DNA of 64,000 bases. Source: R-RK-3 sp963834945. Its GTDB lineage: Bacteria > Pseudomonadota > Alphaproteobacteria > Rhizobiales > Rhodomicrobiaceae. The number at the start of each line of letters is the position of its first letter. Position 1 is the first letter of the stretch. The notes beneath the pieces are model-generated. The model was given only the letters and a program-made list of their open reading frames with translations. It had not been told where the DNA came from and did not search any database. Location: the NCBI GenBank assembly GCA_963834945.1, contig CAWIDT010000001.1:744001-808000 (forward strand). The letters run 5' to 3'. The position numbers were made by a program, and so were the translations under genes. Positions 51,508 to 59,726 of the stretch are shown in pieces.

Positions 51508-52005
51508 TCCGCCGTCCTAATTAATGAAGCATGCGCTATGCTGGAAGGGATAGCATGTGACTGGATGACACGATATCCGTTATATCTCCAAACGGAAAGG
51601 TTGCAAACGCGCCGGCGCTCCAACCATGCGTTCGCAGTGCATAAGCCGTCCCGACCGACACCTCTTAAGTTGCGAAACTGCACTACCGTCTGGAAAAACT
51701 CTAGATGCGCCCCACCGGCCCCACTCGTCTTTGTAGCCAAAATTTGAGGCTAAAAAAAGATGAAATCTGTGCCATCGGGGGCCAGGCAGATACGCTATTC
51801 GGCTGAAAACCAAAGTGTTTTCGTCCCTTTTGTCACGCTCTGCCGCAAAAAGCTGGCTTGTGGCTATCCAACATAAAATGGTCGAATTGCTTGCCGATTT
51901 TCGGCTGATCCCGACTTGACAGCTCTGGGTTGATGAGCTTGCTACTGCGCACGCTTCGATTGGGCGCATTGGCCGGCGAATCGTTTCTTTTTCAACGGGG
52001 ACACA
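51508..52005. other. Intergenic region between divergent genes
   Basis: 498 bases without a recognisable gene. A consensus -35 hexamer TTGACA at 51916-51921 faces the Hpt-like gene, but the -10 at the right spacing (TGCTAC) is poor. The stretch is AT-richer than the flanking genes. Confidence 0.45.
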
Positions 52006-52395
52006 ATGGAACTGAGTTTGGACAACGCGGACGATTTGCAGGTGGAGACGGAAAGCCGATATGCGTTCCGCAACCGTCCGGTCGATCTCACGCATCTGTC
52101 GCGCTACACGCTTGGCAACAGCGAATTGGAACATGAGGTACTGGAGTTGTTCCGGCGGCAAACCCGCCTCTATTTCGATAAGCTGTCGCGGGCCAGCGAC
52201 AATGATGCCTGGCGCGAAGCAGCGCGGGTGCTAAAAGCTTCGGCGCGCGGCGTCGGCGCCTGGCAGATCCTGCGCAGCGCGGAGGATGCCGAACAGCTCT
52301 CAGACAACCGGTCGCAGTCCGCTCGCGAGGACATTCTGCGCATCCTGCACGACCAGATTCATGAGGCCAATCTCTTCATCGAAAGCGTGCTCTGA
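52006..52395 (+). CDS. Degenerate Hpt-domain-like protein
   Basis: A 129-residue, all-helical protein: VDLTHLSRYTLGNSELEHEV, LELFRRQTRLYFDKLSRASD, then AARVLKASARGVGAWQILRS and a C-terminal helix. The block order is that of histidine phosphotransfer domains of Alphaproteobacteria, whose active-site block reads AHTLKGSA. In this protein the phospho-accepting His is Arg74 and the motif Gly is Ala78. It therefore cannot relay phosphate in the usual way and could be a binding partner or inhibitor of a response regulator. Stands alone. Confidence 0.65.
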   Translation: MELSLDNADDLQVETESRYAFRNRPVDLTHLSRYTLGNSELEHEVLELFRRQTRLYFDKLSRASDNDAWREAARVLKASARGVGAWQILRSAEDAEQLSDNRSQSAREDILRILHDQIHEANLFIESVL

Positions 52396-52539
52396 CGCCT
52401 TCGAGAGTGCCGATTCAGACTGGAATTGAGGCCCTATCTGGCCTATAAGTTGCCGCGCGCCTGTGCCCACCGGGGCGGCGAGCATCGCGCCCGCATCCTC
52501 GCGGGTTTTCTTTATATGCCACGCCCGGGTCGACGCTGA

Positions 52540-52860
52540 ATGCCCAAGATTACCTATATCGATCATTCCGGCCGGGACTATCTCGTCGATGGCGAGGCCG
52601 GGCAGACGGTCATGGAAACCGCCATCAAGCACGACGTGCCCGGCATCGTCGCGGAATGCGGCGGCGCCTGCTCCTGCGCCACCTGCCATGTCTATGTGGA
52701 CGAAGCCTGGCGCGGCGTCACCGGCGAGCCGTCGCAGATGGAAGAGGACATGCTCGATTTCGCTTTCGACGTCCGCCCCGAAAGCCGCCTGAGCTGTCAG
52801 CTGCGCATCACCGATGCCTTTGACGGGCTGGTCGTGCGCATCCCCGAACATCAGGGTTGA
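52540..52860 (+). CDS. 2Fe-2S ferredoxin, adrenodoxin type
   Basis: A 106-residue ferredoxin with ligands Cys40, Cys46, Cys49 (ECGGACSCATCH) and Cys86 (RLSCQLR), the C-x5-C-x2-C spacing of vertebrate-type ferredoxins. An acidic region (GEPSQMEEDMLDFAFD) is the expected interaction surface for reductase and P450-type partners. It transfers one electron. The gene is 91 bases upstream of a ferredoxin reductase, so the two probably work together in electron supply to an oxygenase or Fe-S assembly. Confidence 0.92.
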   Translation: MPKITYIDHSGRDYLVDGEAGQTVMETAIKHDVPGIVAECGGACSCATCHVYVDEAWRGVTGEPSQMEEDMLDFAFDVRPESRLSCQLRITDAFDGLVVRIPEHQG

Positions 52861-52951
52861 GCTTTTCCATAGCGTCTTCTAATCATGCCCGGTTGCGGTC
52901 CGGATCGGCCGCCAGGCTGGTGCGCCCGCGGCGCGGTGAAAGGTTTCCCAC

Positions 52952-53980
52952 ATGAGTGGCGCTCTCCCCATCGAGACGGATGCGGTTATCATCGGGGGCG
53001 GCCCTGTCGGGCTTTTCGCCGTTTTCGAATTGGGGCTGCTCGACATCAAAGCGCATGTGATCGACATCCTCGACCGCGCCGGCGGGCAATGCGCTGAACT
53101 TTATCCCGAGAAGCCGATCTACGATATTCCAGCGCTGCCCATCGTGACCGGCCAGGAATTGACCGACCGGCTCATGGAGCAGATCAAACCGTTCGCGCCG
53201 GACTTTCATTTCTCCGAGCGCGTCGATGCGCTGCGCCGGGTAGACGGCGGCTTCGAGCTGGAAACCGATGGCGGCCTCAAGTTCCGCGCCAAAATCGTGG
53301 TGATCGCGGCGGGCGGTGGCTCCTTCACGCCGAAACGGCCGCCGCTGGCAGGCATCGAGGCCTTTGAGGGCAAGTCGGTGTTCTATGCGGTCAAGCGGAT
53401 GGACGATTTTCGCGGGCGCGACATCGTCATCGTCGGCGGCGGCGATTCCGCCCTCGACTGGACGCTGAACCTGCAACCGATCGCCAACTCGACGACGCTG
53501 GTGCATCGCCGCGACGAGTTCCGCGCCGCGCCCGACAGCGTCAACAAAATGCGTGAGCTGGTGGCGCGCGGCGACATGCAGCTGCGCATCGGCCAGGTCA
53601 TGCAGCTCAAGGGTGCCGGCGGCGCTCTCGAAAGCCTAACGCTGCGCGGCGCTCAAGACAGCATCGAGATCGCCTGCGACCGTCTGCTGCCGTTTTTCGG
53701 CTTGACGATGAAGCTCGGCCCCATCGCCGATTGGGGGTTGAACCTGCACGAGAATCTCGTCCCGGTGGACACCGAAAAGTTCGAGACCTCCGAGGCGGGC
53801 ATTTTCGCGATCGGCGACATCAATAGCTATCCGGGCAAGCTGAAGCTCATCCTGTCCGGGTTTCACGAGGCAGCCCTGATGGCGCAGCAGGCTTACCGGA
53901 TCATCTATCCGGACAAGCGGCTACTGTTCCAATACACGACATCCTCATCCAGCCTTCAGAAGAAGCTGGGCGTTCTTTAA
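52952..53980 (+). CDS. Thioredoxin-reductase-like ferredoxin-NADP reductase
   Basis: A 342-residue flavoprotein. The N-terminal FAD motif is VIIGGGPVGLFAVFELGLL, then GGQCAELYPEKPIYDIPALP, the NADPH motif IVIVGGGDSALDWTLNL and the C-terminal FAD motif IFAIGDINSYPGKLKLILSG. The redox-active CxxC of true thioredoxin reductase is absent. The C-terminal extension LLFQYTTSSSSLQKKLGVL is typical of the TrxR-like ferredoxin-NADP+ reductases of alphaproteobacteria and Firmicutes. It reduces ferredoxin from NADPH, very likely the one encoded immediately upstream. Confidence 0.9.
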   Translation: MSGALPIETDAVIIGGGPVGLFAVFELGLLDIKAHVIDILDRAGGQCAELYPEKPIYDIPALPIVTGQELTDRLMEQIKPFAPDFHFSERVDALRRVDGGFELETDGGLKFRAKIVVIAAGGGSFTPKRPPLAGIEAFEGKSVFYAVKRMDDFRGRDIVIVGGGDSALDWTLNLQPIANSTTLVHRRDEFRAAPDSVNKMRELVARGDMQLRIGQVMQLKGAGGALESLTLRGAQDSIEIACDRLLPFFGLTMKLGPIADWGLNLHENLVPVDTEKFETSEAGIFAIGDINSYPGKLKLILSGFHEAALMAQQAYRIIYPDKRLLFQYTTSSSSLQKKLGVL

Positions 53981-54088
53981 ACGGCGACTGGACAGCCGGT
54001 GAAATCCAACTGCCGCTGAGCGACAGCCATTCCCTTGTGAACAGCCCTCACCTCCGGCGTCAATTTCCCGTTGACGATGATCGCCAGA

Positions 54089-54112
54089 TTATATAATATA
54101 TATGTTATATAA
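54089..54112. promoter_or_regulatory. AT-rich ArsR operator with embedded -10
   Basis: TTATATAA-N8-TTATATAA direct/inverted arrangement (each half is itself palindromic), 12 bases before the ArsR start. TATAAT at 54092-54097 is a likely -10, with TTGACG at 54071-54076 at a short 15-base spacing. Binding of ArsR here would block the promoter. Confidence 0.6.
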
Positions 54113-54124
54113 CAGGTAAGTCAC

Positions 54125-54490
54125 ATGCTGCAGCTGGACGCCACCTTTTCCGCGCTCGCCGATCCGACCCGCCGGGCGATCCTGGCCCGGCTCGCTTTGG
54201 GTGAGGCAACCGTGATGGAGCTGGCGGCGCCGTTCGACATGACTCAGCCCGCCGTCTCCCGCCATCTGAAGGTGCTCGAAGGAGCGGGGCTGATCGTCCG
54301 CCGCGTCGAGGGCGCCAAGCGTCCCTGCCGGCTCGCCCCCTCCGGCATCGACGCGATCGATCAATGGCTTGCGATGCTGCGGGAGGCGCTGGCGAAGAAT
54401 TACGACCGGCTGGGTGCGCTGCTGGTCACGATGCAGGCGAACACAGGAGAGGACAGCCATGAGCAGGATGACACTCAAGACGGAAGGTGA
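54125..54490 (+). CDS. ArsR-family transcriptional regulator (second cassette)
   Basis: A 121-residue winged-helix repressor: DATFSALADPTRRAILARLA, VMELAAPFDMTQPAVSRHLK and LEGAGLIVRRVEGAKRPCRL. No metal-binding Cys pair. Its 3' end overlaps the SRPBCC gene by 32 bases. Together with the GyrI-like gene it forms a compact three-gene cassette. It probably autoregulates through the AT-rich palindrome upstream. Confidence 0.87.
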   Translation: MLQLDATFSALADPTRRAILARLALGEATVMELAAPFDMTQPAVSRHLKVLEGAGLIVRRVEGAKRPCRLAPSGIDAIDQWLAMLREALAKNYDRLGALLVTMQANTGEDSHEQDDTQDGR

Positions 54491-54962
54491 CCGGCATGTC
54501 GTCGTCAGCAGGCGCTTCGCGGCCCCGCCCGAGGCCGTCTACCGCGCGCACACCGAGCCGGAGCTCATTCAGCAATGGCTGCTCGGCCCCGAGGGCTGGA
54601 CGATGCCGGTTTGCGTCAGCGAGGCATGGCCCGGCGGCAAAATCCGCTATGAATGGACGAACGGCAATGGCGGCTTCTTCGTGACGGGCGAATATCAGGA
54701 GTTGGTCCCGTTCAGCCGCATCGTCCATGTGGAGCGGATGCATCTGCCTGATGCCACCCCGGACAACCATATCGAAACCACCTTCAAAGCTGACAGCGCC
54801 GACACACTCATGACCATGCGCATGACTTTGCCCGACGCCGAGAGCCGGGCCGCCATGCTCGCGACCGGCATGGAGCACGGCATGGAGGCGAGCTACGCCC
54901 GGCTTGAAACGATGATTTTAGGCACACCGAAGCGAGCCCAGCACCAGGAGATGAGACCATGA
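54459..54962 (+). CDS. SRPBCC (AHSA1-like) domain protein, second cassette
   Basis: A 167-residue helix-grip protein: VVSRRFAAPPEAVYRAHTEP, ELIQQWLLGPEGWTMPVCVS, GGKIRYEWTNGNGGFFVTGE and a C-terminal helix AAMLATGMEHGMEASYARLE. This is the typical AHSA1/SRPBCC block order. Start ATG 54459 lies inside the arsR gene, with AGGAGAGGA upstream. It overlaps the following gene by four bases. A ligand-binding role is expected; no enzymatic residues can be assigned. Confidence 0.86.
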   Translation: MSRMTLKTEGDRHVVVSRRFAAPPEAVYRAHTEPELIQQWLLGPEGWTMPVCVSEAWPGGKIRYEWTNGNGGFFVTGEYQELVPFSRIVHVERMHLPDATPDNHIETTFKADSADTLMTMRMTLPDAESRAAMLATGMEHGMEASYARLETMILGTPKRAQHQEMRP

Positions 54963-55423
54963 TATCGACACCGCAAATCACCCAAACCGACAGGCAGGAG
55001 GCCGCCGTCATTCACATCACCATACCGCGCAGCGAGATGCAGGCGGTGTTCGCCCCGGCGGTCCGCGAGTTGATGGCGGCGCTTGCCGCGCAATCCGTGG
55101 AGCCGATCGGCGCCGTTTTTGCGCATCACTTGCAGATGAGCGCCGAGACTTTCGATTTCGAACTGGGCGTTAAGGTCGCGAGCCCCATCAAGGCGGCGGG
55201 ACGCGTGAAACCGGGCAGCCTCCCCGCCGCGAAGGTGGCTCGCACCGTGTATAGCGGACCGTATGAGGGCCTTTATGGCGCCTGGGGCGAGTTCAACAGC
55301 TGGATGAAGGCGAATGGCCACGAGCAAGCCGCCGGGCTTTGGGAAGTGTATACGGTCGGTCCCCAGTCCAGCCCCGATCCGGCGGACTGGCGCACTGAGC
55401 TGAACCGGCCGCTCACAACCTGA
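54959..55423 (+). CDS. GyrI-like small-molecule-binding protein
   Basis: A 154-residue protein of the GyrI-like/BmrR effector-domain fold: VIHITIPRSEMQAVFAPAVR, then ELGVKVASPIKAAGRVKPGS, and the diagnostic AKVARTVYSGPYEGLYGAWG and WEVYTVGPQSSPDPADWRTE. These domains bind hydrophobic or cationic small molecules and some hydrolyse them. It is translated from an ATG shared with the SRPBCC stop. The ArsR-SRPBCC-GyrI arrangement suggests a small-molecule response module. Confidence 0.86.
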   Translation: MISTPQITQTDRQEAAVIHITIPRSEMQAVFAPAVRELMAALAAQSVEPIGAVFAHHLQMSAETFDFELGVKVASPIKAAGRVKPGSLPAAKVARTVYSGPYEGLYGAWGEFNSWMKANGHEQAAGLWEVYTVGPQSSPDPADWRTELNRPLTT

Positions 55424-55570
55424 GCTGGTGTTCCGCCAAGCGGCCAGGTGAAATGCAGGCGCCGAGAAGGACGTGCACATTCCAGCGTTCGGTCCCATAT
55501 CATGCCCGTCATGGACATTCCCTGCCATGAGCGGTACAACGCGTGCGTCCATCACCTTAGGATTATTTCG

Positions 55571-56602
55571 ATGAGCTATAATGTCGCCGTCGTCGGCGCC
55601 ACGGGCAATGTGGGCCGTGAAATGCTGAATATCCTCTCCGAGCGCGAATTTCCCGCAAAGGAAGTGTTCGCCATCGCCTCGCGCCGGTCGCAGGGCTTGG
55701 AGGTGTCGTTCGGCGACAAACGGCTCAAATGCCGCGATCTCGAAACCTTCGATTTCAGCACCTGCGATATCGCGCTGATGTCCGCCGGAGGCGAGACGTC
55801 CAAGGAATGGTCGCCGCGCATCGCCGCGCAAGGCTGCCTGGTCATCGATAATTCCTCGGCCTTCCGGTATGATTTGGACGTGCCGCTGGTCGTGCCCGAG
55901 GTAAACGGCGATGCGGTCGCCGGCTTCCGCAAGAGGAACATCATCGCCAATCCGAACTGTTCCACCGCGCAGCTCGTCGTGGCGCTGAAGCCGCTGCATG
56001 ATGCAGCCAAAATCAAACGCGTCGTGGTGGCCACCTATCAGTCGGTCTCAGGCGCCGGCAAGGATGCGATGGATGAGCTGTGGACCCAGACCCGGGGCAT
56101 CTTCGTCACCGACGAGCCGAAGGTAGAGGTGTTCACCAAGCAGATCGCCTTCAACTGCATTCCGCATATCGACAGCTTCATGGACGACGGCTCGACGCGC
56201 GAGGAGTGGAAGATGATGGTCGAGACCAAGAAGATCCTCGACCCCAAGATCAAGCTGACCGCGACCTGCGTCCGCGTGCCGGTATTCGTCGGCCATTCGG
56301 AGGCGGTGAACATCGAGTTCGAAAATCCGATCACGGCCAAGGAGGCGCGCGACATCCTGCGCGAGGCGCCCGGCGTGCTGGTCGTCGACAAGCACGAGGA
56401 TGGCGGCTACATCACCCCCGTCGAATGCGTCGGCGATTACGCCACATATGTTTCGCGCATCCGCGAAGACCAGACCATCGAGAACGGCCTGTCCTTGTGG
56501 ATCGTCTGCGATAATCTGCGCAAAGGGGCGGCTCTGAACACCGTCCAGATCGCCGAGACCGTCATAAACCGGCAGCTCCTGAAGGCGCGGGAAACTGCCT
56601 GA
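55571..56602 (+). CDS. asd: Aspartate-semialdehyde dehydrogenase
   Basis: A 343-residue enzyme that makes aspartate semialdehyde for lysine/diaminopimelate, threonine and methionine. The NADP motif is VAVVGATGNVGREMLNILSE, followed by VIDNSSAFRYDLDVPLVVPE. The nucleophile segment is IIANPNCSTAQLVVALKPLH (Cys in NCST), then VVATYQSVSGAGKDAMDEL, and the C-terminal His-containing VPVFVGHSEAVNIEFE. Start ATG 55571 has AGGA eight bases upstream; upstream in-frame extension is not supported. Monocistronic. Confidence 0.94.
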   Translation: MSYNVAVVGATGNVGREMLNILSEREFPAKEVFAIASRRSQGLEVSFGDKRLKCRDLETFDFSTCDIALMSAGGETSKEWSPRIAAQGCLVIDNSSAFRYDLDVPLVVPEVNGDAVAGFRKRNIIANPNCSTAQLVVALKPLHDAAKIKRVVVATYQSVSGAGKDAMDELWTQTRGIFVTDEPKVEVFTKQIAFNCIPHIDSFMDDGSTREEWKMMVETKKILDPKIKLTATCVRVPVFVGHSEAVNIEFENPITAKEARDILREAPGVLVVDKHEDGGYITPVECVGDYATYVSRIREDQTIENGLSLWIVCDNLRKGAALNTVQIAETVINRQLLKARETA

Positions 56603-56789
56603 CCGGACGGCTCGGATCGCCGCGGCCAATACGATCCGTTGCCGCGAGGCCCGTCAGGGCGTCGCCGCATTCGCATTAAGGAACAAAGAGCGAGGTCTGA
56701 CCGCTCCTGTGCTGCGGCAGCGGGATGGTCTCGGCGTGGCGCGGCTCCCCGAGAGCGCGCCCGGCACCCGCTTCAGCCGCTGAACCGGC

Positions 56790-57539
56790 GTGGAGACGCT
56801 GCCGACAACGCTGCTGCTGCTGGGGGGCATCTTCCTGCTGGCAGGGGGCGTCAAAGGACTGATCGGCCTCGGCCTGCCGACCGTATCGCTGGCGCTGCTG
56901 GTGCATTTCATGCCGCTGCAAGACGGCGCCGCGCTCATGGTGGTGTCGGCCATCGTGACGAATATCTGGCAGGCATCGAGCGGCGGCAACGGCCTTGCCT
57001 TACTGAAGCGGTTTTGGCCGATGCTGGCCATGCTGTGCATCGCCACCTGGATCGGCGTCGGCATTCTCGCCAAGAGCGACCCGCATCTGATGAGCGGCTG
57101 CTTCGGCGTTCTGCTGACCCTCTATGGCATTGTCGGCCTGACACGCCCGGCGCCACGGCCCGTCGGGCGTGCGGAGGTCTGGGTGTCGCCGCTGGTCGGC
57201 TTCGCCAATGGCCTGGTGAACGGCCTCACCGGCTCTTACGTGTTTCCTGGCGTGCTCTACCTTGAGGCGCTGCAATTGAGGCGCGACGAGCTGATCCAGG
57301 CGATGGGCATTCTGTTCCTGGTCTCCTCAAGCGCGCTGGCCGCCTCGCTGGCCGGCCATCATGTGATGACAGGCCAGCTTTTCGCTTTGTCCGTCGTCGC
57401 GCTCGTGCCCGCCCTTGCCGGCTATTACGCCGGACAATATTGGCGCAAGCGGCTGCCCGAGGAGGCGTTCCGCAAGGTTTTTCTCGTCAGCCTGATAGGC
57501 CTGGGGCTCTACACGGCCGCGATCAATTTCCTGAAATAG
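56790..57539 (+). CDS. TauE/SafE-family permease
   Basis: A 249-residue membrane protein with about eight helices. The N-terminal GGVKGLIGLGLPTVSLALLV and the mid-protein GFANGLVNGLTGSYVFPGVL are the two inverted halves typical of the sulfite/organosulfonate exporter (TauE/SafE) family. The start is GTG 56790 (GTG-GAG-ACG). Transports small anions or sulfonates; specificity unknown. It is convergent with the rhodanese/phosphatase-like gene. Confidence 0.82.
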   Translation: METLPTTLLLLGGIFLLAGGVKGLIGLGLPTVSLALLVHFMPLQDGAALMVVSAIVTNIWQASSGGNGLALLKRFWPMLAMLCIATWIGVGILAKSDPHLMSGCFGVLLTLYGIVGLTRPAPRPVGRAEVWVSPLVGFANGLVNGLTGSYVFPGVLYLEALQLRRDELIQAMGILFLVSSSALAASLAGHHVMTGQLFALSVVALVPALAGYYAGQYWRKRLPEEAFRKVFLVSLIGLGLYTAAINFLK

Positions 57540-57565
57540 CGACCAAGCCTGGCACGGTGCGGTGC

Positions 57566-58012
57566 CTACTCGATCACCGCCGAATTGCCCAGATCACGGA
57601 TGAACGACGCGGCGGGCTTCAGGTCGAAACCGGCATCCGCCGCCTGCTGGATCACCGCATCGATCGGCGCGCCGAGCGCCACATTGGCCGCCGCCCATAA
57701 CATCGACGAGCGGTTGCCCGAGCGGCAGAAAGCAAGGATCTTGCCGTCCGCCTGGCTCAACGCCTCGGCGAAGATCGCCACATGTTCCGGCGTGAGCGTC
57801 GGCGCCGTGAACGGCAGGTTGAGAACGGCGATGCCATAGCGGGCGGCCTCGGCCTCCAGTTCCTTGGCCGTCGGCTGACCGTACGGTGACTCGCCGTCGG
57901 GCCGGTTGACGACGATCAGCCGGATGCCTTCGGCAGCGATCTCATCGAGATCCTCAGGCTGGATCTGCCCGCTCAAAAAGGTTTTCTCGTCGACTGCAAC
58001 AAGGTCGGCCAT
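57566..58012 (-). CDS. TIGR01244-type sulfur transferase / DSP-like phosphatase
   Basis: A 148-residue protein with the beta-lactamase-hydrolase-like phosphatase fold: VDEKTFLSGQIQPEDLDEIA, EGIRLIVVNRPDGESPYGQP, and the catalytic loop ILAFCRSGNRSSMLWAAANV (CxxxxR-type, nucleophile Cys). The family is annotated either as a sulfur transferase or as a dual-specificity-phosphatase-like enzyme, and in other organisms is fused to metallo-beta-lactamases for sulfide metabolism. Next to a TauE/SafE permease, sulfur metabolism is plausible. Start ATG follows GAGGGAG. Confidence 0.83.
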   Translation of the reverse strand: MADLVAVDEKTFLSGQIQPEDLDEIAAEGIRLIVVNRPDGESPYGQPTAKELEAEAARYGIAVLNLPFTAPTLTPEHVAIFAEALSQADGKILAFCRSGNRSSMLWAAANVALGAPIDAVIQQAADAGFDLKPAASFIRDLGNSAVIE

Positions 58013-58277
58013 GCTCGTGTCGCTCCCTCGTGCCAGGAGGTCTGATCTTGGTCTCGATGATAGCGGCAATGTCCTATAAAAAGATATGCCCGCGCACCGC
58101 AATTGTTCGCGCCCCGCCGCAATAAAGCTCCGACCGCTGATCGCTATGGCGAAACGGCGGCGATTTTGCCACAATTCCAGCAAAAAGCGCTAAACTCGGC
58201 GCTTCATTCATTCCAGCGACAGCTCGCGACACCCATTGTCGCAATGCGGATGCCGCTTCGGCGGCGCGGGGACCATC

Positions 58278-59321
58278 ATGGCGGTGCGCAGGCGGGACAT
58301 TCTCAAATTCGGTGGTGCCTGGGCGGCGCTCATGCTGCTGCCGGACGCCATACGCGCCGAGGAGCGGTTCATCAGCGAACGCGGACCGTGGCGCAAATTC
58401 GAGATCGTCACCCATATCGAGATCGGCAAGCCGGACGGACGGACGCAGGCCTGGGTCCCCGTGCCCTCCGTCGACGAGGAAGAGTGGTCGGCGCCGCAGG
58501 GGAGCGACTGGAAGACCAATGCCAAGGTGACGCGGCTCGTGCAGGATGAGGCGAGCGGCACCGATATGGTCTATTTCGAATGGGCGGCAGACGAAGCCGC
58601 GCCCTTCGGTACTGTCAGCAGCCACGCCAGCACCCGCGACCGCCTGACCGATTTTACCCGTCCGCGCAAGATCAAGCCGCTGAGCGAAAATGCGGTGAAG
58701 ATCTATACCGCTTTGTCGCCTGACCCCTCGCTGGCGCCAACCGCCGCGCGCGTGACGGAAAAGGCCAAGACCGATCTGGGCAAGGCCAAGGCCATCTACG
58801 AATGGATCGTCGACAGCCAGAGCTGCGCGGACACAGCCGATTTTGCGCGCTGTGATCGGCTGAACACGCTCTACGTCGCCCTTGCCCGCGCCTCGGGCCT
58901 GCCGGCGCGAACCATTCACGGGCTTCGGGTCGCACCGTCGGATTTCGGCTATCAAAGCCTCGGCGCCGCGCCGGAAAGCCTGGCCGAGGCGCAGCATTGC
59001 CGCGCCGAAGTCTGGCTGGACGGCTATGGCTGGGTGCCGGTCGACCCCGCGGATGTGCGCCGGGCCATGCTGATGGAGGCGCCGGGCGGCCTGCCCCTGA
59101 CCGACGCCAAGATCGTCGCGGCGCGGGTGACCCTGTTCGGCGGCTGGGAAGGCAACTGGATCGCCTATAATATGAGCCACGATCTGATCCTGCCCGAGTC
59201 GGGCGCTCCGCCGGTCGCGGCGCTGAAATATCCGCTGGCGCTGAGCGGCGGCGCGATGCTCGACCCGCGCCAGACCGACCGGATGCGGTTTACGATCACG
59301 GCTAAGGAACTGCCCGCCTGA
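58278..59321 (+). CDS. Tat-exported transglutaminase-like protein
   Basis: A 347-residue protein. The N-terminus MAVRRRDILKFGGAWAALML is a twin-arginine signal (RRRDILKFGG) with a moderately hydrophobic core ending near IRA-EER. A transglutaminase core sits at about residues 160-270: FARCDRLNTLYVALARASGL (putative nucleophile Cys), PARTIHGLRV, and AEVWLDGYGWVPVDPADVRR with the His of QHCRAEVW and the Asp of DGYGWVPVDP. A beta-rich C-terminal domain follows. Role probably peptidase- or amidase-like on periplasmic substrates; unknown. The internal twin Cys pair (SQSCADTADFARC) may form a disulfide, which would suit folding before Tat export. Confidence 0.85.
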   Translation: MAVRRRDILKFGGAWAALMLLPDAIRAEERFISERGPWRKFEIVTHIEIGKPDGRTQAWVPVPSVDEEEWSAPQGSDWKTNAKVTRLVQDEASGTDMVYFEWAADEAAPFGTVSSHASTRDRLTDFTRPRKIKPLSENAVKIYTALSPDPSLAPTAARVTEKAKTDLGKAKAIYEWIVDSQSCADTADFARCDRLNTLYVALARASGLPARTIHGLRVAPSDFGYQSLGAAPESLAEAQHCRAEVWLDGYGWVPVDPADVRRAMLMEAPGGLPLTDAKIVAARVTLFGGWEGNWIAYNMSHDLILPESGAPPVAALKYPLALSGGAMLDPRQTDRMRFTITAKELPA

Positions 59322-59726
59322 TTGCTGTCGACAGCGGCAGGAATTCACCACCCACACAGAGGCGGCCACATCTCGCGGCAAGAATTGTGACAGGGACCAA
59401 CGCACAACATTTGGTTGTATAAAGGCGGCGGGTGCGATTGACACGGCGCTGATTATGCCGCAGCAATAACGGCGCTTAAATTAATGGTCCTCTTCGAATT
59501 TTCCTTATAGCTCAAATATATAAGATTTTAATTACAATTTTAAATTCTCCTCTCCAGCGTTCGCGAATTCCAAAATTCAATTTTTTCAATATCGCGCGAT
59601 GCGAATGATGTGCAGGTATGGCAGTTCGCACTTAATTGTATTTTATAATTCCACGGCGTTGCTTGTTACATTGAGTTTATCTTGTTTATACTTAAATAAC
59701 ATGCTGTAAAACGGAGCGTCACGACA
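59322..59726. other. AT-rich intergenic region upstream of the exopolysaccharide locus
   Basis: 405 bases whose second half (from about 59470) is strikingly AT-rich compared with the rest of the window. No gene on either strand. It marks the boundary to a lower-GC polysaccharide gene set and should contain its promoter; several A/T runs (TTAATTATTTT-like) are present but no clean promoter was assigned. Confidence 0.6.

Noticed and set aside
51580..52161. Minus-strand ORF opposite the Hpt-like gene
   Set aside because: No domain, no ribosome site, and it overlaps a better-supported plus-strand gene.
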